Notes: generated by a model not told the origin, from the letters alone. DNA of 60,605 nt from Lachnospiraceae bacterium (GCA_021770615.1 JAETQR010000025.1:1-60605); one strand, 5' to 3'. Positions 7,142 through 16,386 are shown, numbered from the stretch's first letter. A program made the numbers and translations.

Positions 7142-7220
7142 AAGAAGTGCTTTCCGCCGTAAATGTGTCATGTTCCGCCTGTCAGGGAGTGAACGGACAA
7201 CGGGGAAGGCACTTCTTTTT
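7142..7220 (+). terminator. Probable terminator after the ferredoxin gene
   Basis: AAGAAGTGCTTTCC (7142-7156 region) pairs with GGAAGGCACTTCTT (7204-7217 region) with wobbles and is followed by TTTTTC. The loop is long (about 45 nt). From here to 7353 I see no gene. Confidence 0.5.
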
Positions 7221-7353
7221 CAGTTGTGGCGAAAGCCGGAGATTTTATGGAGCCGGAGATTTTATCGGCAGGAGGGATTGCAAACAGCGAAAATCGGCAT
7301 ATATTGTATTATAAGAAACCGGAGCCATCCAGGCGGATAAGGGGTGTACAGGT

Positions 7354-7593
7354 ATGCGTTTTTGCGAATTTCAGGATAAAGAGGTAATCAATGCGTGCGA
7401 TTGCTGCAAATTAGGGTACGTGGTAGATTTGATCATAGACGAATGCAGTGGCTGCATTGAGGCAATTATCGTGCCCAAGTGCGGAAAATTCTGCGGGCTG
7501 TTCAGTGACGGCTCAGAATATGTGATCCCTTTTAAATGTATTCGGAAGATCGGACCGGATATCATTCTCGTAGAGATTCATGAAGAACGGTAA
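7354..7593 (+). CDS. YlmC/YmxH-family PRC-barrel protein
   Basis: 79 residues. It matches the YlmC/YmxH sporulation-linked family of Firmicutes: MRFCEFQDKEVINACDCCKLG, then VVDLIIDECSGCIEAIIVPK, a PRC-barrel-type small domain with extra cysteines, and IPFKCIRKIGPDIILVEI. Its molecular role is unknown; homologues are expressed during sporulation or lie in cell-division clusters. AAGGGGTG precedes the ATG at about 8 nt. The next gene, nrdR, has its own promoter. Confidence 0.82.
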   Translation: MRFCEFQDKEVINACDCCKLGYVVDLIIDECSGCIEAIIVPKCGKFCGLFSDGSEYVIPFKCIRKIGPDIILVEIHEER

Positions 7594-7611
7594 AAATCTT
7601 TGTTTTGTGGT

Positions 7612-7640
7612 TTGACTTCTGTAACGGCACCAGATATACT
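7612..7640 (+). promoter_or_regulatory. SigA-type promoter for nrdR-truA-exoA
   Basis: TTGACT (7612-7617), a 17-nt spacer and TATACT (7635-7640), 36 nt before the nrdR ATG. This is the only strong promoter before the three tightly spaced genes. Confidence 0.7.
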
Positions 7641-7675
7641 TAAGGGGAGAATAACAGAAAGGGATAAAAAGAGAG

Positions 7676-8125
7676 ATGAAATGTCCATATTGCAGTAATC
7701 CGGATACCCGTGTCATTGATTCCAGACCCGCAGAGGACGGGAATTCCATCAGAAGACGGCGTTCCTGTGATGCCTGTGGCAAGAGGTTTACTACCTATGA
7801 GAAGGTTGAGACGATACCGCTCATTATTATAAAGAAAGATAATAACAGAGAGCAGTATGACAGGGGGAAAATAGAAAGAGGGATCCTCAGGGCATGTTAT
7901 AAACGTCCTGTGTCCGCGGCCGAGATCCAGAAAGTTATAGACCAGGTAGAGACAAAAGTTTTCAGCCTGGAGGCAAAGGAGATCGAAAGCAGCGTGGTGG
8001 GCGAGATCGTGATGGATGTATTGAAGGATCTGGACGAGGTGGCTTACGTGCGTTTTGCCTCGGTGTACAGAGAATTTAAAGATGTGAACACATTTATGGA
8101 TGAATTGAAAAAAATACTGAAATAG
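7676..8125 (+). CDS. nrdR: Transcriptional repressor NrdR
   Basis: 149 residues, full length. The zinc ribbon uses C3, C6, C31 and C34 (MKCPYC and CDACGKRFTTYE). It is followed by the ATP-cone domain from about residue 49 (IIKKDNNREQYDRGKIERGI) to the C-terminus. NrdR senses ATP/dATP and represses ribonucleotide reductase operons at NrdR boxes; no reductase gene lies in the window. truA begins 14 nt downstream, so the genes form an operon. Confidence 0.97.
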   Translation: MKCPYCSNPDTRVIDSRPAEDGNSIRRRRSCDACGKRFTTYEKVETIPLIIIKKDNNREQYDRGKIERGILRACYKRPVSAAEIQKVIDQVETKVFSLEAKEIESSVVGEIVMDVLKDLDEVAYVRFASVYREFKDVNTFMDELKKILK

Positions 8126-8139
8126 GGTGATAGTTGGAT

Positions 8140-8874
8140 ATGAGGACATACAAATTGACCATTTCCTATGATGGGAGCAGGTATCAGGGCTGGCAGCGCC
8201 AGGCTACGACTGACAATACGATCCAGTTTGTATTAGAGTGGAGCATTGGGAAGCTGGTGGGCTACCGAGTGCAGGTTGACGGCTCCGGCAGGACAGATGC
8301 GGGCGTGCATGCGCGCGGGCAGATTGCAAGTGTGAAGCTGTCCAAGCTGTATGACACCCAGGAGCTGAAGGATTCTCTGAACAGGTACCTCCCCGATGAT
8401 ATCCGTATCATGAAGGTGGAGCTTGTACGAAATGGCTTTCATGCCCGCAAGAGCGCGAAAGGAAAAAAATATGAATACTATATTGACTGCCGGGAGAAGC
8501 CGGATGTTTTTTCCAGGAAGTACTGTTACCACTATCCGGAGAAACTGGATATAGAGGCAATGCGCGAGGCGGTGCCGTATCTCCTGGGGCCGAAGAATTT
8601 CACCAGCTTTACCGATGATAAGGACTGTAAGGATCCCATCAGGAAAATTACGAACATTAAGATCGTGAGCACAGGGGACAAGGTTCGTATCACGTACTAT
8701 GGGACAGGTTTTCTGTACCATATGGTGCGGATCCTGACCGGTACTCTTCTGGAGATCGGAACCGGGAAACGTGACGCCACAATGCTGCCGGTGGTGATAG
8801 CGGCAGAGGACAGGAGCCTTTCCGGCTTTCTCGTTCCGGCAAGAGGGCTGTTTTTAAGAAAGGTATATTATTAA
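8140..8874 (+). CDS. truA: tRNA pseudouridine(38-40) synthase TruA
   Basis: 244 residues from the ATG at 8140; an in-frame TTG at 8134 is possible but less likely. The catalytic Asp is D53 in [11 protein letters not shown]. The N-terminal [16 protein letters not shown] and the C-terminal [19 protein letters not shown] blocks are diagnostic. TruA modifies uridines 38, 39 and 40 in the tRNA anticodon arm. It lies between nrdR and exoA with gaps of 14 and 19 nt. Confidence 0.97.
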   Translation: MRTYKLTISYDGSRYQGWQRQATTDNTIQFVLEWSIGKLVGYRVQVDGSGRTDAGVHARGQIASVKLSKLYDTQELKDSLNRYLPDDIRIMKVELVRNGFHARKSAKGKKYEYYIDCREKPDVFSRKYCYHYPEKLDIEAMREAVPYLLGPKNFTSFTDDKDCKDPIRKITNIKIVSTGDKVRITYYGTGFLYHMVRILTGTLLEIGTGKRDATMLPVVIAAEDRSLSGFLVPARGLFLRKVYY

Positions 8875-8893
8875 CAGGTGGGAGGAAAGGCAT

Positions 8894-9646
8894 ATGAGGT
8901 TTATTTCCTGGAATGTAAATGGCATCCGTGCCTGTGTACAGAAGGGATTTATGGATTTTTTCCGGGACATTGATGCAGATATCTTCTGTATCCAGGAATC
9001 TAAGATGCAGGAAGGACAGCTTGAGCTTGATCTTCCGGGGTATTATCAGTATTGGAATTATGCCGAGAAGAAAGGATATTCCGGTACGGCAGTTTTTTCA
9101 AAGCAGGAGCCACTGTCTGTAGCCTATGGGATGGGCGTCCGTGAGCATGACCGGGAAGGAAGGGTCATTACGCTGGAATTTGCAGAGTACTATGTGCTTA
9201 CCGTCTATACGCCGAATTCCCAGAATGAGCTTGTAAGACTTCCCTACCGCATGCAGTGGGAGGAGGCATTTCTTGAGTATCTCAAGAGACTGGAAGAGAA
9301 AAAGCCGGTTATTTTCTGCGGAGACCTGAACGTCGCCCACAGAGAGATCGATCTGAAGAATCCGAAAACCAATCGCAGAAACGCAGGATTTACAGATGAA
9401 GAAAGAGAAAAATTCTCGCATCTTCTGGATGCCGGTTTTGTTGATACCTTCCGTTATTTTTATCCAGACCTGGAGGGGGTATATTCCTGGTGGTCCTACA
9501 GGTTCAGTGCAAGAGCGAAAAATGCAGGGTGGAGAATTGATTATTTCTGCGTTTCCCAAAGCCTGAAGGACAGGCTTGAGGATGCGAAGATCCTCACCGA
9601 TGTCATGGGATCAGACCATTGCCCGATCGAGCTTGATCTGGCGTAA
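8894..9646 (+). CDS. exoA: Exodeoxyribonuclease III / AP endonuclease
   Basis: 250 residues, ExoIII/APE1 family. Motifs are present in order: [10 protein letters not shown] (N7), the metal ligand E35 in CIQESKMQ, the central [29 protein letters not shown] and the closing GSDHCPIEL with the catalytic His. It cleaves DNA at abasic sites and degrades 3' ends in base excision repair. GGGAGGAAAGG precedes the ATG. It ends the nrdR operon at the hairpin at 9661-9707. Confidence 0.97.
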   Translation: MRFISWNVNGIRACVQKGFMDFFRDIDADIFCIQESKMQEGQLELDLPGYYQYWNYAEKKGYSGTAVFSKQEPLSVAYGMGVREHDREGRVITLEFAEYYVLTVYTPNSQNELVRLPYRMQWEEAFLEYLKRLEEKKPVIFCGDLNVAHREIDLKNPKTNRRNAGFTDEEREKFSHLLDAGFVDTFRYFYPDLEGVYSWWSYRFSARAKNAGWRIDYFCVSQSLKDRLEDAKILTDVMGSDHCPIELDLA

Positions 9647-9660
9647 AATGACGTAAGACA

Positions 9661-9707
9661 AAGCCTCAGAGCATATACTATGAATAATGGTATATGTTTG
9701 AGGTTTA
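9661..9707 (+). terminator. Terminator hairpin after exoA that also carries the next gene's SD
   Basis: CCTCAGAGCATATAC (9664-9678) pairs imperfectly with GTATATGTTTGAGG (9690-9703), followed by TTTATTTT. The 3' arm supplies GAGG, which sits 8 nt before the ATG at 9712. Confidence 0.6.
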
Positions 9708-9711
9708 TTTT

Positions 9712-10485
9712 ATGGACGGAGACAGTAAAAAAAGATGGGTCAGATGTATGAGGGCGGCTGTCGTCTGCGCCTTGTTCATTGCCGGTTCCTGCCGGTATGT
9801 GTCAAAATATGTATCCGTATCCGGCAATGTCAGCGGAAATGAGATCCCTGTATGTTCGGTGAAGACAGATGAAAAAGAAGTGGCCCTTACGTTTGACGCC
9901 ACATGGGGCGATCAGGACTTGCAGGAGATTTTAGATATATTGAGGAAATATGAGATCCGGTCTACCTTTTTCTTAACCGGAGACTGGGTGGAAAAATACC
10001 CTGCCGATGTAAAAGCAATCTGGAGAGAAGGGCATGATCTGGGGAATCACAGTGAGCGCCACAAAAATATGACACAGTTCTCAGAAGAAGAAAAGACACA
10101 GGAACTTCTGCAGGTCCATGAGAAGGTAAAGGCGCTGACGGGAGTGGAGATGCAGCTGTTTCGTCCGCCGTATGGGGCCTATGACAATAAAGTGATCTTA
10201 AATGCAAAAGAAAACGGTTATTATACAATTAACTGGGATGTGGACAGTCAGGATTGGAAAGACTATGGGAAAGACCGTGTGGTCTCTACGGTACTTGATC
10301 ATCCGTCGTTAAAAAACGGTTCCATCATCCTTTTACACAGCGGCGCCAGATATACGGCGGAGGCATTGGAGCCACTGATATGCGGGCTGAAAGAAAAAGG
10401 CTACCGCATCGTGCCGGTTTCTCAGATGATCTATAAGGAGCATTATCATATGGATGTGGAGGGGCGGCAGATCAGGGATGAATAA
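9712..10485 (+). CDS. PdaB-like polysaccharide deacetylase
   Basis: 257 residues from the ATG at 9712. An upstream ATG at 9694 lies inside the terminator stem and is disfavoured. A basic N-terminus and a hydrophobic stretch (AAVVCALFIAGSCRY) suggest a signal anchor. The NodB domain begins VALTFDATWGDQD, where the usual TFDDG is TFDATWG as in the PdaB sporulation branch. The metal site HxxxH is NHSERHKN, followed by RPPYGAYD and the late block IILLHSGA. PdaB-type proteins are needed for spore stability and may act on peptidoglycan. The altered DD motif means catalysis may be weak or different. Confidence 0.87.
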   Translation: MDGDSKKRWVRCMRAAVVCALFIAGSCRYVSKYVSVSGNVSGNEIPVCSVKTDEKEVALTFDATWGDQDLQEILDILRKYEIRSTFFLTGDWVEKYPADVKAIWREGHDLGNHSERHKNMTQFSEEEKTQELLQVHEKVKALTGVEMQLFRPPYGAYDNKVILNAKENGYYTINWDVDSQDWKDYGKDRVVSTVLDHPSLKNGSIILLHSGARYTAEALEPLICGLKEKGYRIVPVSQMIYKEHYHMDVEGRQIRDE

Positions 10486-10589
10486 GTGGTTTTTTCGGCA
10501 TTTTGCCAATGGATGGAAAAATGTACATCCAAAAGCAGGAAAGTGTGATATAATAGGGACGCAAATTTGATAACAGGAGGATGACAGAT

Positions 10590-11792
10590 ATGCAGAATAC
10601 AAGAAAAGTAACAGAAGATATTGTATGGGTCGGGTGCAATGACAGAAGACTGGCGCTTTTTGAGAATATCTTTCCCATTCCGAGAGGGGTTTCTTACAAC
10701 TCGTATCTCATCATGGACGAGAAGATTGCGCTGATGGATACTGTAGATGCCTGTGTATCTCAGCAGTTTTTGGAAAACATAGAGTATATTTTAAAAGGCA
10801 GGCCTGTAGATTATCTGATCGTTAATCATATGGAGCCGGATCACTGCGCGAATATCGGAGAGATCATACGCCGGTATCCGGACGTGAAGATCGTGGCCAA
10901 TGTGAAGACGGCGCAGATGATCGGCCAGTTTTTTGATGAGCTCCCAAAGGACCGAGCGGTGCTTGTAAAGGAAGGGGACACCTTGCAGACGGGAAGGCAT
11001 ACTTTGCGTTTTGTGATGGCTCCGATGGTGCATTGGCCGGAAGTTATGGTGACCTATGACGAGACGGAGAAGGTATTGTTCTCTGCCGATGCATTCGGTA
11101 CATTCGGCGCGCTTAGCGGCAACATTTTCAATGATGAGATTCATTTTGAAAGAGACTGGCTGGCAGATGCGAGGCGTTATTATGCCAATATTGTAGGAAA
11201 ATACGGCGCGCAGGTACAGGCGCTGCTTAAAAAAGCGGCGGCGCTTGATATTCAGATGGTCTGTCCTCTCCACGGACCGATGTGGCGGAATAACATTGAA
11301 TATTTTATGGAAAAGTATGACAGGTGGAGCAAATATGAGCCTGAGGATCAGGAGGTTGTCATTATCTATGGCTCTATCTACGGAAATACGGAACAGGCGG
11401 TAAATGCACTGGCAGGCAGACTGGCAGAGAAAGGTATCAAAAATATCGCTGTCTATGATGTGTCGGCAACACATGTGTCAGAGCTGATCTCCGAGATCTT
11501 CCGGGCAAGCCATATTGTAATTGCATGCCCCACATACAATGGAGGGATCTTCCCGCCGATGGAAAATCTGCTGAATGATATGGCGGCCCTGGCTGTGAAA
11601 AAACGTACGGTTGCACTGATAGAAAATGGAACGTGGGCGCCGGCGGCAGGCAGGCAGATCGCAAAGAAACTGGAAGAAATGAAGGAGATGACGATTCTTG
11701 ACCAGCAACTGTCTCTGAAGTCAACCCTGAAAAACGACAGAGAAGAAGAGCTGGACGCATTTGCGCAGCAGATCGTAGACTCCCTGCAATAG
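10590..11792 (+). CDS. fprA: Flavodiiron protein (A-type flavoprotein, FprA)
   Basis: 400 residues from the ATG at 10590; the earlier ATG at 10581 overlaps the AGGAGG. Residues 30-250 are the metallo-beta-lactamase diiron domain with NHMEPDHCAN (His, Glu, Asp, His ligands), a His in PMVHWPEV, an Asp in FSADAFGTFG and a His in CPLHGPMW. Residues 255-400 are a flavodoxin domain with the FMN phosphate loop YGSIYGNTEQA. Such proteins reduce O2 to water, or NO, and protect anaerobes during brief oxygen exposure. The gene is monocistronic and ends at a strong terminator. Confidence 0.95.
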   Translation: MQNTRKVTEDIVWVGCNDRRLALFENIFPIPRGVSYNSYLIMDEKIALMDTVDACVSQQFLENIEYILKGRPVDYLIVNHMEPDHCANIGEIIRRYPDVKIVANVKTAQMIGQFFDELPKDRAVLVKEGDTLQTGRHTLRFVMAPMVHWPEVMVTYDETEKVLFSADAFGTFGALSGNIFNDEIHFERDWLADARRYYANIVGKYGAQVQALLKKAAALDIQMVCPLHGPMWRNNIEYFMEKYDRWSKYEPEDQEVVIIYGSIYGNTEQAVNALAGRLAEKGIKNIAVYDVSATHVSELISEIFRASHIVIACPTYNGGIFPPMENLLNDMAALAVKKRTVALIENGTWAPAAGRQIAKKLEEMKEMTILDQQLSLKSTLKNDREEELDAFAQQIVDSLQ

Positions 11793-11819
11793 AATAGCTG
11801 GGTGCGGGCTTTATAGATC

Positions 11820-11877
11820 AGAGGCCGGCACAAAGGCTGCGGATCCTGCGGCAGCTTTTGTACCGGCCTCTTATTAT
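11820..11877. terminator. Terminator between fprA and the TM1266-like gene
   Basis: GAGGCCGG followed by an ACAAAGGCTGC arm pairs with GCAGCTTTTGTACCGGCCTC (11820-11870), followed by TTATTATTTT. It can serve fprA and, in reverse, the convergent gene. Confidence 0.8.
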
Positions 11878-11885
11878 TTTGGATC

Positions 11886-12131
11886 TTATAACCTGGCTGT
11901 CAGCGTTTTTGCACTGACTCCGTCGATCATCCCCAGTTTTCCGGAAAGAGAGCTGGTTACGTTTCCCGGTGCATCCAGTACGACACTGATAATAGAGATA
12001 CTTCGTTCTCGGTAGGGGATCCCCATGCGGCCAACGATATACCGGCGGTATTCATGCAGCAGTGCATTCACTGCCCCGGCGGCTGTTTCCTCTTTGATAA
12101 TAATGCTGATCACAGATACTCGGTTATCCAT
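11886..12131 (-). CDS. TM1266-family putative regulator
   Basis: 81 residues from the second of two adjacent ATGs (12129-12131), which has AAAGGA 6 nt upstream; longer in-frame starts exist. The protein is a single small ACT/NikR-C-like domain: VSVISIIIKEETAAGAVNAL, HEYRRYIVGRMGIPYRERSI, then SIISVVLDAPGNVTSSLSGK. Family members are labelled iron-only hydrogenase system regulators because they neighbour hydrogenase maturation genes; none are here. It lacks a DNA-binding domain. The pduL stop is 30 nt upstream, so the two are likely cotranscribed. Confidence 0.8.
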   Translation of the reverse strand: MDNRVSVISIIIKEETAAGAVNALLHEYRRYIVGRMGIPYRERSISIISVVLDAPGNVTSSLSGKLGMIDGVSAKTLTARL

Positions 12132-12161
12132 CATATATCCTTTCTTGCTGGGGTGGCCCAT

Positions 12162-12806
12162 CTACAGTCGGTTAATTCCGCTCTGTAGTTCATCCGCCCA
12201 TTTCTGGAGGTTGTAGGTTCTGCCTCCGAATAGTTTCAGAATGACGCCGGTGGGATTGCTGTCATTGGCAAATGCATTGGCTTCATCTGTATCTACATGC
12301 ATGGCCAGTGCAAACTCGGGATTTACGCGGACAATGACGTCTGCGAAGATCAGGGAGCGCTCATAACTCTCCATGATCACGAATACTTCGTCTCCGTCTT
12401 TGACGTTTAGCTGGATGGATTGGACAGGCGTCATATGGATGTGGCGTTTGGCTACGATCACTCCATGATCAATGTCCAGGGCGCCTTCCGGCCCGATCAG
12501 TGTGCATCCCGGTGTGCCTTTTGTGTCGCCGGATTGGCGGATGATACCCGGAATGCCCAGTTTACGCGAATCTGTCATAGAAATCTCAAGCTGGGTCTCT
12601 GGCCGGAAAGGCCCAAGGATCGCAACATTTTCAAAGGAACCCTTCGGCCCTCTGACTGTGAGCCGCTCTTTTGCGACATACTGCCCGGGCTGGCTCAGAT
12701 CAGCTTTATAGGTAAGTGAACGGCCTTCACCGAATAACGTTTCAAAATCTTCCCGGCACAGATGGATGTGCCGCGCACTGGTTTCAATTGGTATGGCAAG
12801 CCCCAT
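12162..12806 (-). CDS. pduL: PduL-type phosphate acyltransferase
   Basis: 214 residues from the ATG at 12804-12806, with AAGGAG 10 nt upstream; the open frame continues 22 codons further without support. The PduL signature is duplicated: SARHIHLCREDFETLFG near the N-terminus and KRHIHMTPVQS in the middle, whose His residues bind the two zincs. Also present are PGQYVAKERLTVRGPKG and LAMHVDTDEANA. PduL moves acyl groups between CoA and phosphate. In Firmicutes without Pta it can act as the general phosphotransacetylase; no microcompartment genes are seen nearby and no encapsulation peptide is obvious. Confidence 0.92.
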   Translation of the reverse strand: MGLAIPIETSARHIHLCREDFETLFGEGRSLTYKADLSQPGQYVAKERLTVRGPKGSFENVAILGPFRPETQLEISMTDSRKLGIPGIIRQSGDTKGTPGCTLIGPEGALDIDHGVIVAKRHIHMTPVQSIQLNVKDGDEVFVIMESYERSLIFADVIVRVNPEFALAMHVDTDEANAFANDSNPTGVILKLFGGRTYNLQKWADELQSGINRL

Positions 12807-12890
12807 AGTGACATCACTCCTTCGCTTATTGTAGACAGATATTATTGTAACAGAGTGCAGTCTGTTTTTCAATCAAAACATCAGTTGCCT

Positions 12891-12919
12891 TTGACTTTCG
12901 GGGGCAAATGGAATATAAT
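12891..12919 (+). promoter_or_regulatory. SigA-type promoter upstream of the small membrane protein
   Basis: TTGACT (12891-12896), a 17-nt spacer and TATAAT (12914-12919), 52 nt before the ATG at 12972. The divergent pduL promoter probably lies at 12830-12870. Confidence 0.7.
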
Positions 12920-12971
12920 GAGAAAATAGAACCGAAGGTGAGTGTCAGATAACGGATAAGGAGGAGCGGAT

Positions 12972-13181
12972 ATGAAAGCTGTATGGGAAGACATCAAATA
13001 TTTTTTCACAAGAGACTGGACAATGACAGAGAAAGTACTTGTGATTTTATGCTGTGTACTGATCGGTGTGGTAAAGGGCTTTTTGCTGGCGCCGGCAAAA
13101 AGGGGGATCAAGTGTTTCAGCAATAACGGCAACACCTATTATCAGAAGGATGATGATTACTGGCTGGATGAGGAAGAATAA
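12972..13181 (+). CDS. Small single-span membrane protein, unknown function
   Basis: 69 residues, not recognised. Residues 1-20 are amphipathic and charged. One transmembrane segment spans about residues 21-40 (VLVILCCVLIGVVKGFLLA), followed by a basic stretch (APAKRGIKC) and an acidic tail ending YWLDEEE. AAGGAGG lies close to the ATG and a good promoter sits upstream, so it is likely real. It is followed after about 115 nt by dapF. Confidence 0.65.
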   Translation: MKAVWEDIKYFFTRDWTMTEKVLVILCCVLIGVVKGFLLAPAKRGIKCFSNNGNTYYQKDDDYWLDEEE

Positions 13182-13231
13182 AGGCGAAAGGCAGCCGGTA
13201 CACCAGATTTTACAGATGCATATTTTAAAGA

Positions 13232-13270
13232 GCAACCGGGACGGATCAGCCTTCCCGGTTGTCTGGGTTT
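13232..13270 (+). terminator. Hairpin between the small membrane protein gene and dapF
   Basis: GCAACCGGGA (about 13232-13241) pairs with TTCCCGGTTGT (about 13252-13262). There is no clear T-run, so it may only attenuate. Confidence 0.4.
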
Positions 13271-13297
13271 ATGACTTGATAAAAAGGAGAAACAGAT

Positions 13298-14152
13298 ATG
13301 AGGTTTACAAAAATGCAGGGGTTGGGCAATGATTATGTCTATGTAAACTGCATGGAGGGGCGGCCCGAGAATCCATCCGAGGTGGCACGGCTGATAAGCG
13401 ACAGGCACTTTGGGATCGGGTCTGACGGGTTGATCCTGATCTGTCCATCGGAGAAGGCGGATTTTGAGATGGAGATGTACAATGCCGATGGCTCAAGGGG
13501 GAAAATGTGCGGAAACGGCATCCGCTGCGTGGCTAAGTATGTATATGATTTCGGCCTCACAGATAAGGAGCAGATTTCTGTGGACACGCTGGGCGGGCTC
13601 AAATTCCTGGAGTTAACGGTGGAGGATGGCAAGGTCAGCCGGGTGAGGGTGGACATGGGAGTACCGGGACTTCGGCCCGAGGAGATCCCGGTTCTGCCGG
13701 AGGCGCCCGGGCAGGAGCAGATCGTGGACGAGCCTCTCCTTGTGGACGGGATGGAATACCGTATGACGGGAGTCTCCATGGGGAATCCCCATATAGTGGT
13801 ATATGTGGAGGATCTGCATGGCTTCCCGGTGGAGGAGCTTGGCCCGCTGTTTGAGAATCACGAAAGATTTCCTGACCGTATTAATACAGAATTTGCCAGG
13901 GTTCTGGACAGACATACGATAGAAATGCGGGTGTGGGAGCGGGGATCCGGTGAGACGCTTGCGTGCGGTACCGGTGCATGTGCAGTGGCAGTAGCCAGTA
14001 TTTTAAATGGTCTTACCGAGGATCAGGTGACAGTAAAGCTGGCCGGTGGAAACCTGGAAATACTGTGGGACAGAGAGTCCGGACATGTTTTCATGACCGG
14101 GCCTGCGGCGGTCGTATATGACGGCGAGATCGACCTGCCAAAGCTTTCATAG
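13298..14152 (+). CDS. dapF: Diaminopimelate epimerase
   Basis: 284 residues. The enzyme interconverts LL- and meso-diaminopimelate for lysine and peptidoglycan synthesis using two cysteines: C71 in MCGNGIRC and C223 in ACGTGACA. The N-terminal [15 protein letters not shown] and central [11 protein letters not shown] blocks are typical. AAGGAG precedes the ATG. The amidase lipoprotein gene starts 35 nt downstream, so this begins a cell-wall-related run. Confidence 0.96.
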   Translation: MRFTKMQGLGNDYVYVNCMEGRPENPSEVARLISDRHFGIGSDGLILICPSEKADFEMEMYNADGSRGKMCGNGIRCVAKYVYDFGLTDKEQISVDTLGGLKFLELTVEDGKVSRVRVDMGVPGLRPEEIPVLPEAPGQEQIVDEPLLVDGMEYRMTGVSMGNPHIVVYVEDLHGFPVEELGPLFENHERFPDRINTEFARVLDRHTIEMRVWERGSGETLACGTGACAVAVASILNGLTEDQVTVKLAGGNLEILWDRESGHVFMTGPAAVVYDGEIDLPKLS

Positions 14153-14186
14153 CAGCGGCAGCCAGGAATGTGTAGAGGAGCAGAAA

Positions 14187-15050
14187 ATGAAAAAGGTGGT
14201 TTTATTTGGTCTCGTATTGACCCTGGTGGTGGCAGGGTGCGGGAAAAAAGAAGAAAAGCAGAGTGTTGACGAAATTGTGGAAAAAGAAGTGGAAGAACTG
14301 GTCATCAATACAAAAGAAAAAGATCAGGAAGAGGATGACGAAGAAACGGAAGGAGACCAGGAGGAGGCAGAACCGGAGACAACAGAGGGGCAGGAGCCGC
14401 AAAACGGAAATAACGGATACCTCATTGTCATTGATGCAGGCCATCAGAGTAGGGGGAACAGTGAGAAAGAACCGGTAGGGCCCGGAGCATCAGAGATGAA
14501 AGCCAAGGTTTCCTCCGGGACAAGCGGTGTTTCTACAGGAAAACCGGAGTATGAACTGACCCTCGAGGTATCTTTAAAGCTTCGTGATGAATTAAAGGCG
14601 CGCGGCTATGAAGTGATCATGGTGCGCGAGACGAACGAGGTTGATATTTCGAATTCGGAACGGGCCCAAGTGGCAAATAACGCAGGCGCGGACGCCTTTA
14701 TCCGCGTGCATGCCAATGGTTCACAGAGCAGCAGCGCCAGCGGGATGATGACCATTTGTCAGACTGCGTCTAACGGTTATAACGGCGAATTGTACGAGAA
14801 AAGCAAAGCGCTCTCCGTGAACATACTGGACTGTGCGGTGGCTGCTACCGGCGCAAAGAAGGAACGTGTCTGGGAGACCGATACCATGAGCGGGATCAAC
14901 TGGGCGAAGGTTCCGGTGACGATCGTGGAGATGGGTTATATGACCAATCCGCAGGAGGATCAGAACATGGCCACGCCGGAGTACCAGGCCAGGATCGCGG
15001 CCGGGATCGCCGACGGGGTGGATCAGTATTTCGGGATAGCTCATTCATAA
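14187..15050 (+). CDS. N-acetylmuramoyl-L-alanine amidase lipoprotein (Amidase_3)
   Basis: 287 residues from the ATG at 14187 (GAGGAG upstream). The lipoprotein signal ends in VVAGC, with C18 as the lipidated residue. An acidic low-complexity linker follows (residues 20-80, Glu/Asp/Gln-rich). The zinc amidase domain starts with the ligand His in [12 protein letters not shown], then [20 protein letters not shown], a second His in [10 protein letters not shown] and the catalytic Glu in [11 protein letters not shown]. It should cleave the peptide from muramic acid at the outer membrane face. It lies between dapF and a VanZ-like gene. Confidence 0.92.
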   Translation: MKKVVLFGLVLTLVVAGCGKKEEKQSVDEIVEKEVEELVINTKEKDQEEDDEETEGDQEEAEPETTEGQEPQNGNNGYLIVIDAGHQSRGNSEKEPVGPGASEMKAKVSSGTSGVSTGKPEYELTLEVSLKLRDELKARGYEVIMVRETNEVDISNSERAQVANNAGADAFIRVHANGSQSSSASGMMTICQTASNGYNGELYEKSKALSVNILDCAVAATGAKKERVWETDTMSGINWAKVPVTIVEMGYMTNPQEDQNMATPEYQARIAAGIADGVDQYFGIAHS

Positions 15051-15137
15051 TTCTTTAATAAATTTCTTCCGCCAATCTTAAGAATTGGATTTTATACTGT
15101 TCGATATAAAGTCCGGTCAGGAGAGGAGGAAAGGAAT

Positions 15138-15800
15138 ATGGGAGAATATGTTTTTATTGGTTACAGTCTGGGGTGTACGTTTCTGCCCTGTTTACTGTAT
15201 CAGATGATCTTGCTGTATGACGGACGCAGGAAAGGGAAACAGTTCCGGGCAGTTTATTTCATCTGGATCTATATTTTCCTGTTTTATATCTGGATGGTAT
15301 TCCGGGTTACAGGTGTGGGTGTGCTGGGAGATGTCTTTGTAAGAAAAGCGTTGATACTGGAGGGGACTATGAACCTGAAGCCCTTTGATGCTGTGGGGCT
15401 CGGATACATTCTTAATATTGTGATGTGCATGCCTCTTGGGTTTTTGCTGCCCCTGATCTGGAAGGAGTGCCGGAACCTGAAAAGGGCGGCGGTAACAGGG
15501 CTGCTGTTTTCTGCTGCCATTGAGGCTTCACAGCTTTTAAATTTCCGGGCTACCGATATTGACGATCTGACGGCGAATGTCATCGGGACAGTCATCGGCT
15601 ATCTGCTCTGGAGAATATTTATAAAAATTTTCGGTGTACATCTGAAAATGGATACGGTGGATATTGACGACATGGAAATGGTAGTTTCCACCTGTGAGAT
15701 CCGCCTGCCGGCAAGGTATGTCAAAGGGTCGTCGCAGCTGTATATGCTTCTGGCATTTGCAGGTCATTTTATCCTGTACGATCCGTATCTTTTCATCTAA
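15138..15800 (+). CDS. VanZ-like membrane protein
   Basis: 220 residues with four or five hydrophobic segments. The VanZ signature is visible: MNLKPFDAVGLGYILNIVMC, MPLGFLLPLIWKE and then IEASQLLNFRATDIDDLTANVIGTVIGYLL, where the conserved E, R and D-D-x-x-N residues lie. VanZ relatives are tied to teicoplanin resistance or cell-envelope stress, but most have unknown function. GAGAGGAGG precedes the ATG. The C-terminal 60 residues are unusual for the family and end with another hydrophobic stretch. Confidence 0.85.
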   Translation: MGEYVFIGYSLGCTFLPCLLYQMILLYDGRRKGKQFRAVYFIWIYIFLFYIWMVFRVTGVGVLGDVFVRKALILEGTMNLKPFDAVGLGYILNIVMCMPLGFLLPLIWKECRNLKRAAVTGLLFSAAIEASQLLNFRATDIDDLTANVIGTVIGYLLWRIFIKIFGVHLKMDTVDIDDMEMVVSTCEIRLPARYVKGSSQLYMLLAFAGHFILYDPYLFI

Positions 15801-15838
15801 AAATGGATGTCGCCAGGACTGCCGGAGAAAGGAAAACT

Positions 15839-16342
15839 ATGGGAGAACGATTGACAAAGAGTGATGTGGAAAAGATAAAAGAAGAGATCGAGTACCGCAA
15901 GCTTGTGGTGCGGAAAAAAGAACTGGAGGCGGTCAAGGAGGCAAGAGCACAGGGGGACTTGAGTGAGAATTTTGAATATAAAGCGGCGAAGCAGGATAAG
16001 AACCGGAATGAAAGCCGTATCCGTTATCTGGAGAAAATGCTGAAGCATGCACAGATCGTGTCGGATGTCTCCAGGGAGGATGAGGTGGGCATCAACAATA
16101 CCGTCGATCTCTACTTTGAGGACGACGATGAGACAGAGACCTACCGCCTGGTGACCAGTGTACGGGGCAATTCCCTGCAGGGACTGATCAGTATAGAATC
16201 ACCGTTGGGAAAGGCAGTGATGGGCCACAGGGAAGGCGACCGTGTGTTTGTGAAGGTTCGTGGAGACAGCGGCTATTATGTAGTGATCCGCAGGATCGAG
16301 AATACTACGGATGATACAAATGATACATTGCGGAGATATTAG
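15839..16342 (+). CDS. greA: Transcription elongation factor GreA
   Basis: 167 residues from the ATG at 15839, with GAAAGG upstream; an in-frame ATG at 15803 lacks a site. The N-terminal coiled coil carries the tip motif QGDLSENFEYKAAKQDK with the acidic pair that reaches the polymerase active site. The C-terminal FKBP-like domain contains ESPLGKAVMGHREGDRV. GreA stimulates transcript cleavage in backtracked RNA polymerase. Confidence 0.95.
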   Translation: MGERLTKSDVEKIKEEIEYRKLVVRKKELEAVKEARAQGDLSENFEYKAAKQDKNRNESRIRYLEKMLKHAQIVSDVSREDEVGINNTVDLYFEDDDETETYRLVTSVRGNSLQGLISIESPLGKAVMGHREGDRVFVKVRGDSGYYVVIRRIENTTDDTNDTLRRY

Positions 16343-16386
16343 GCGCTGCAAATGACAGACAATGAGGAAGAGAGAGGAAAACAGAG

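Noticed and set aside
9694..9711. ATG at 9694 for the PdaB-like gene
   Set aside because: It lies inside the terminator stem with no SD; the ATG at 9712 is better placed.
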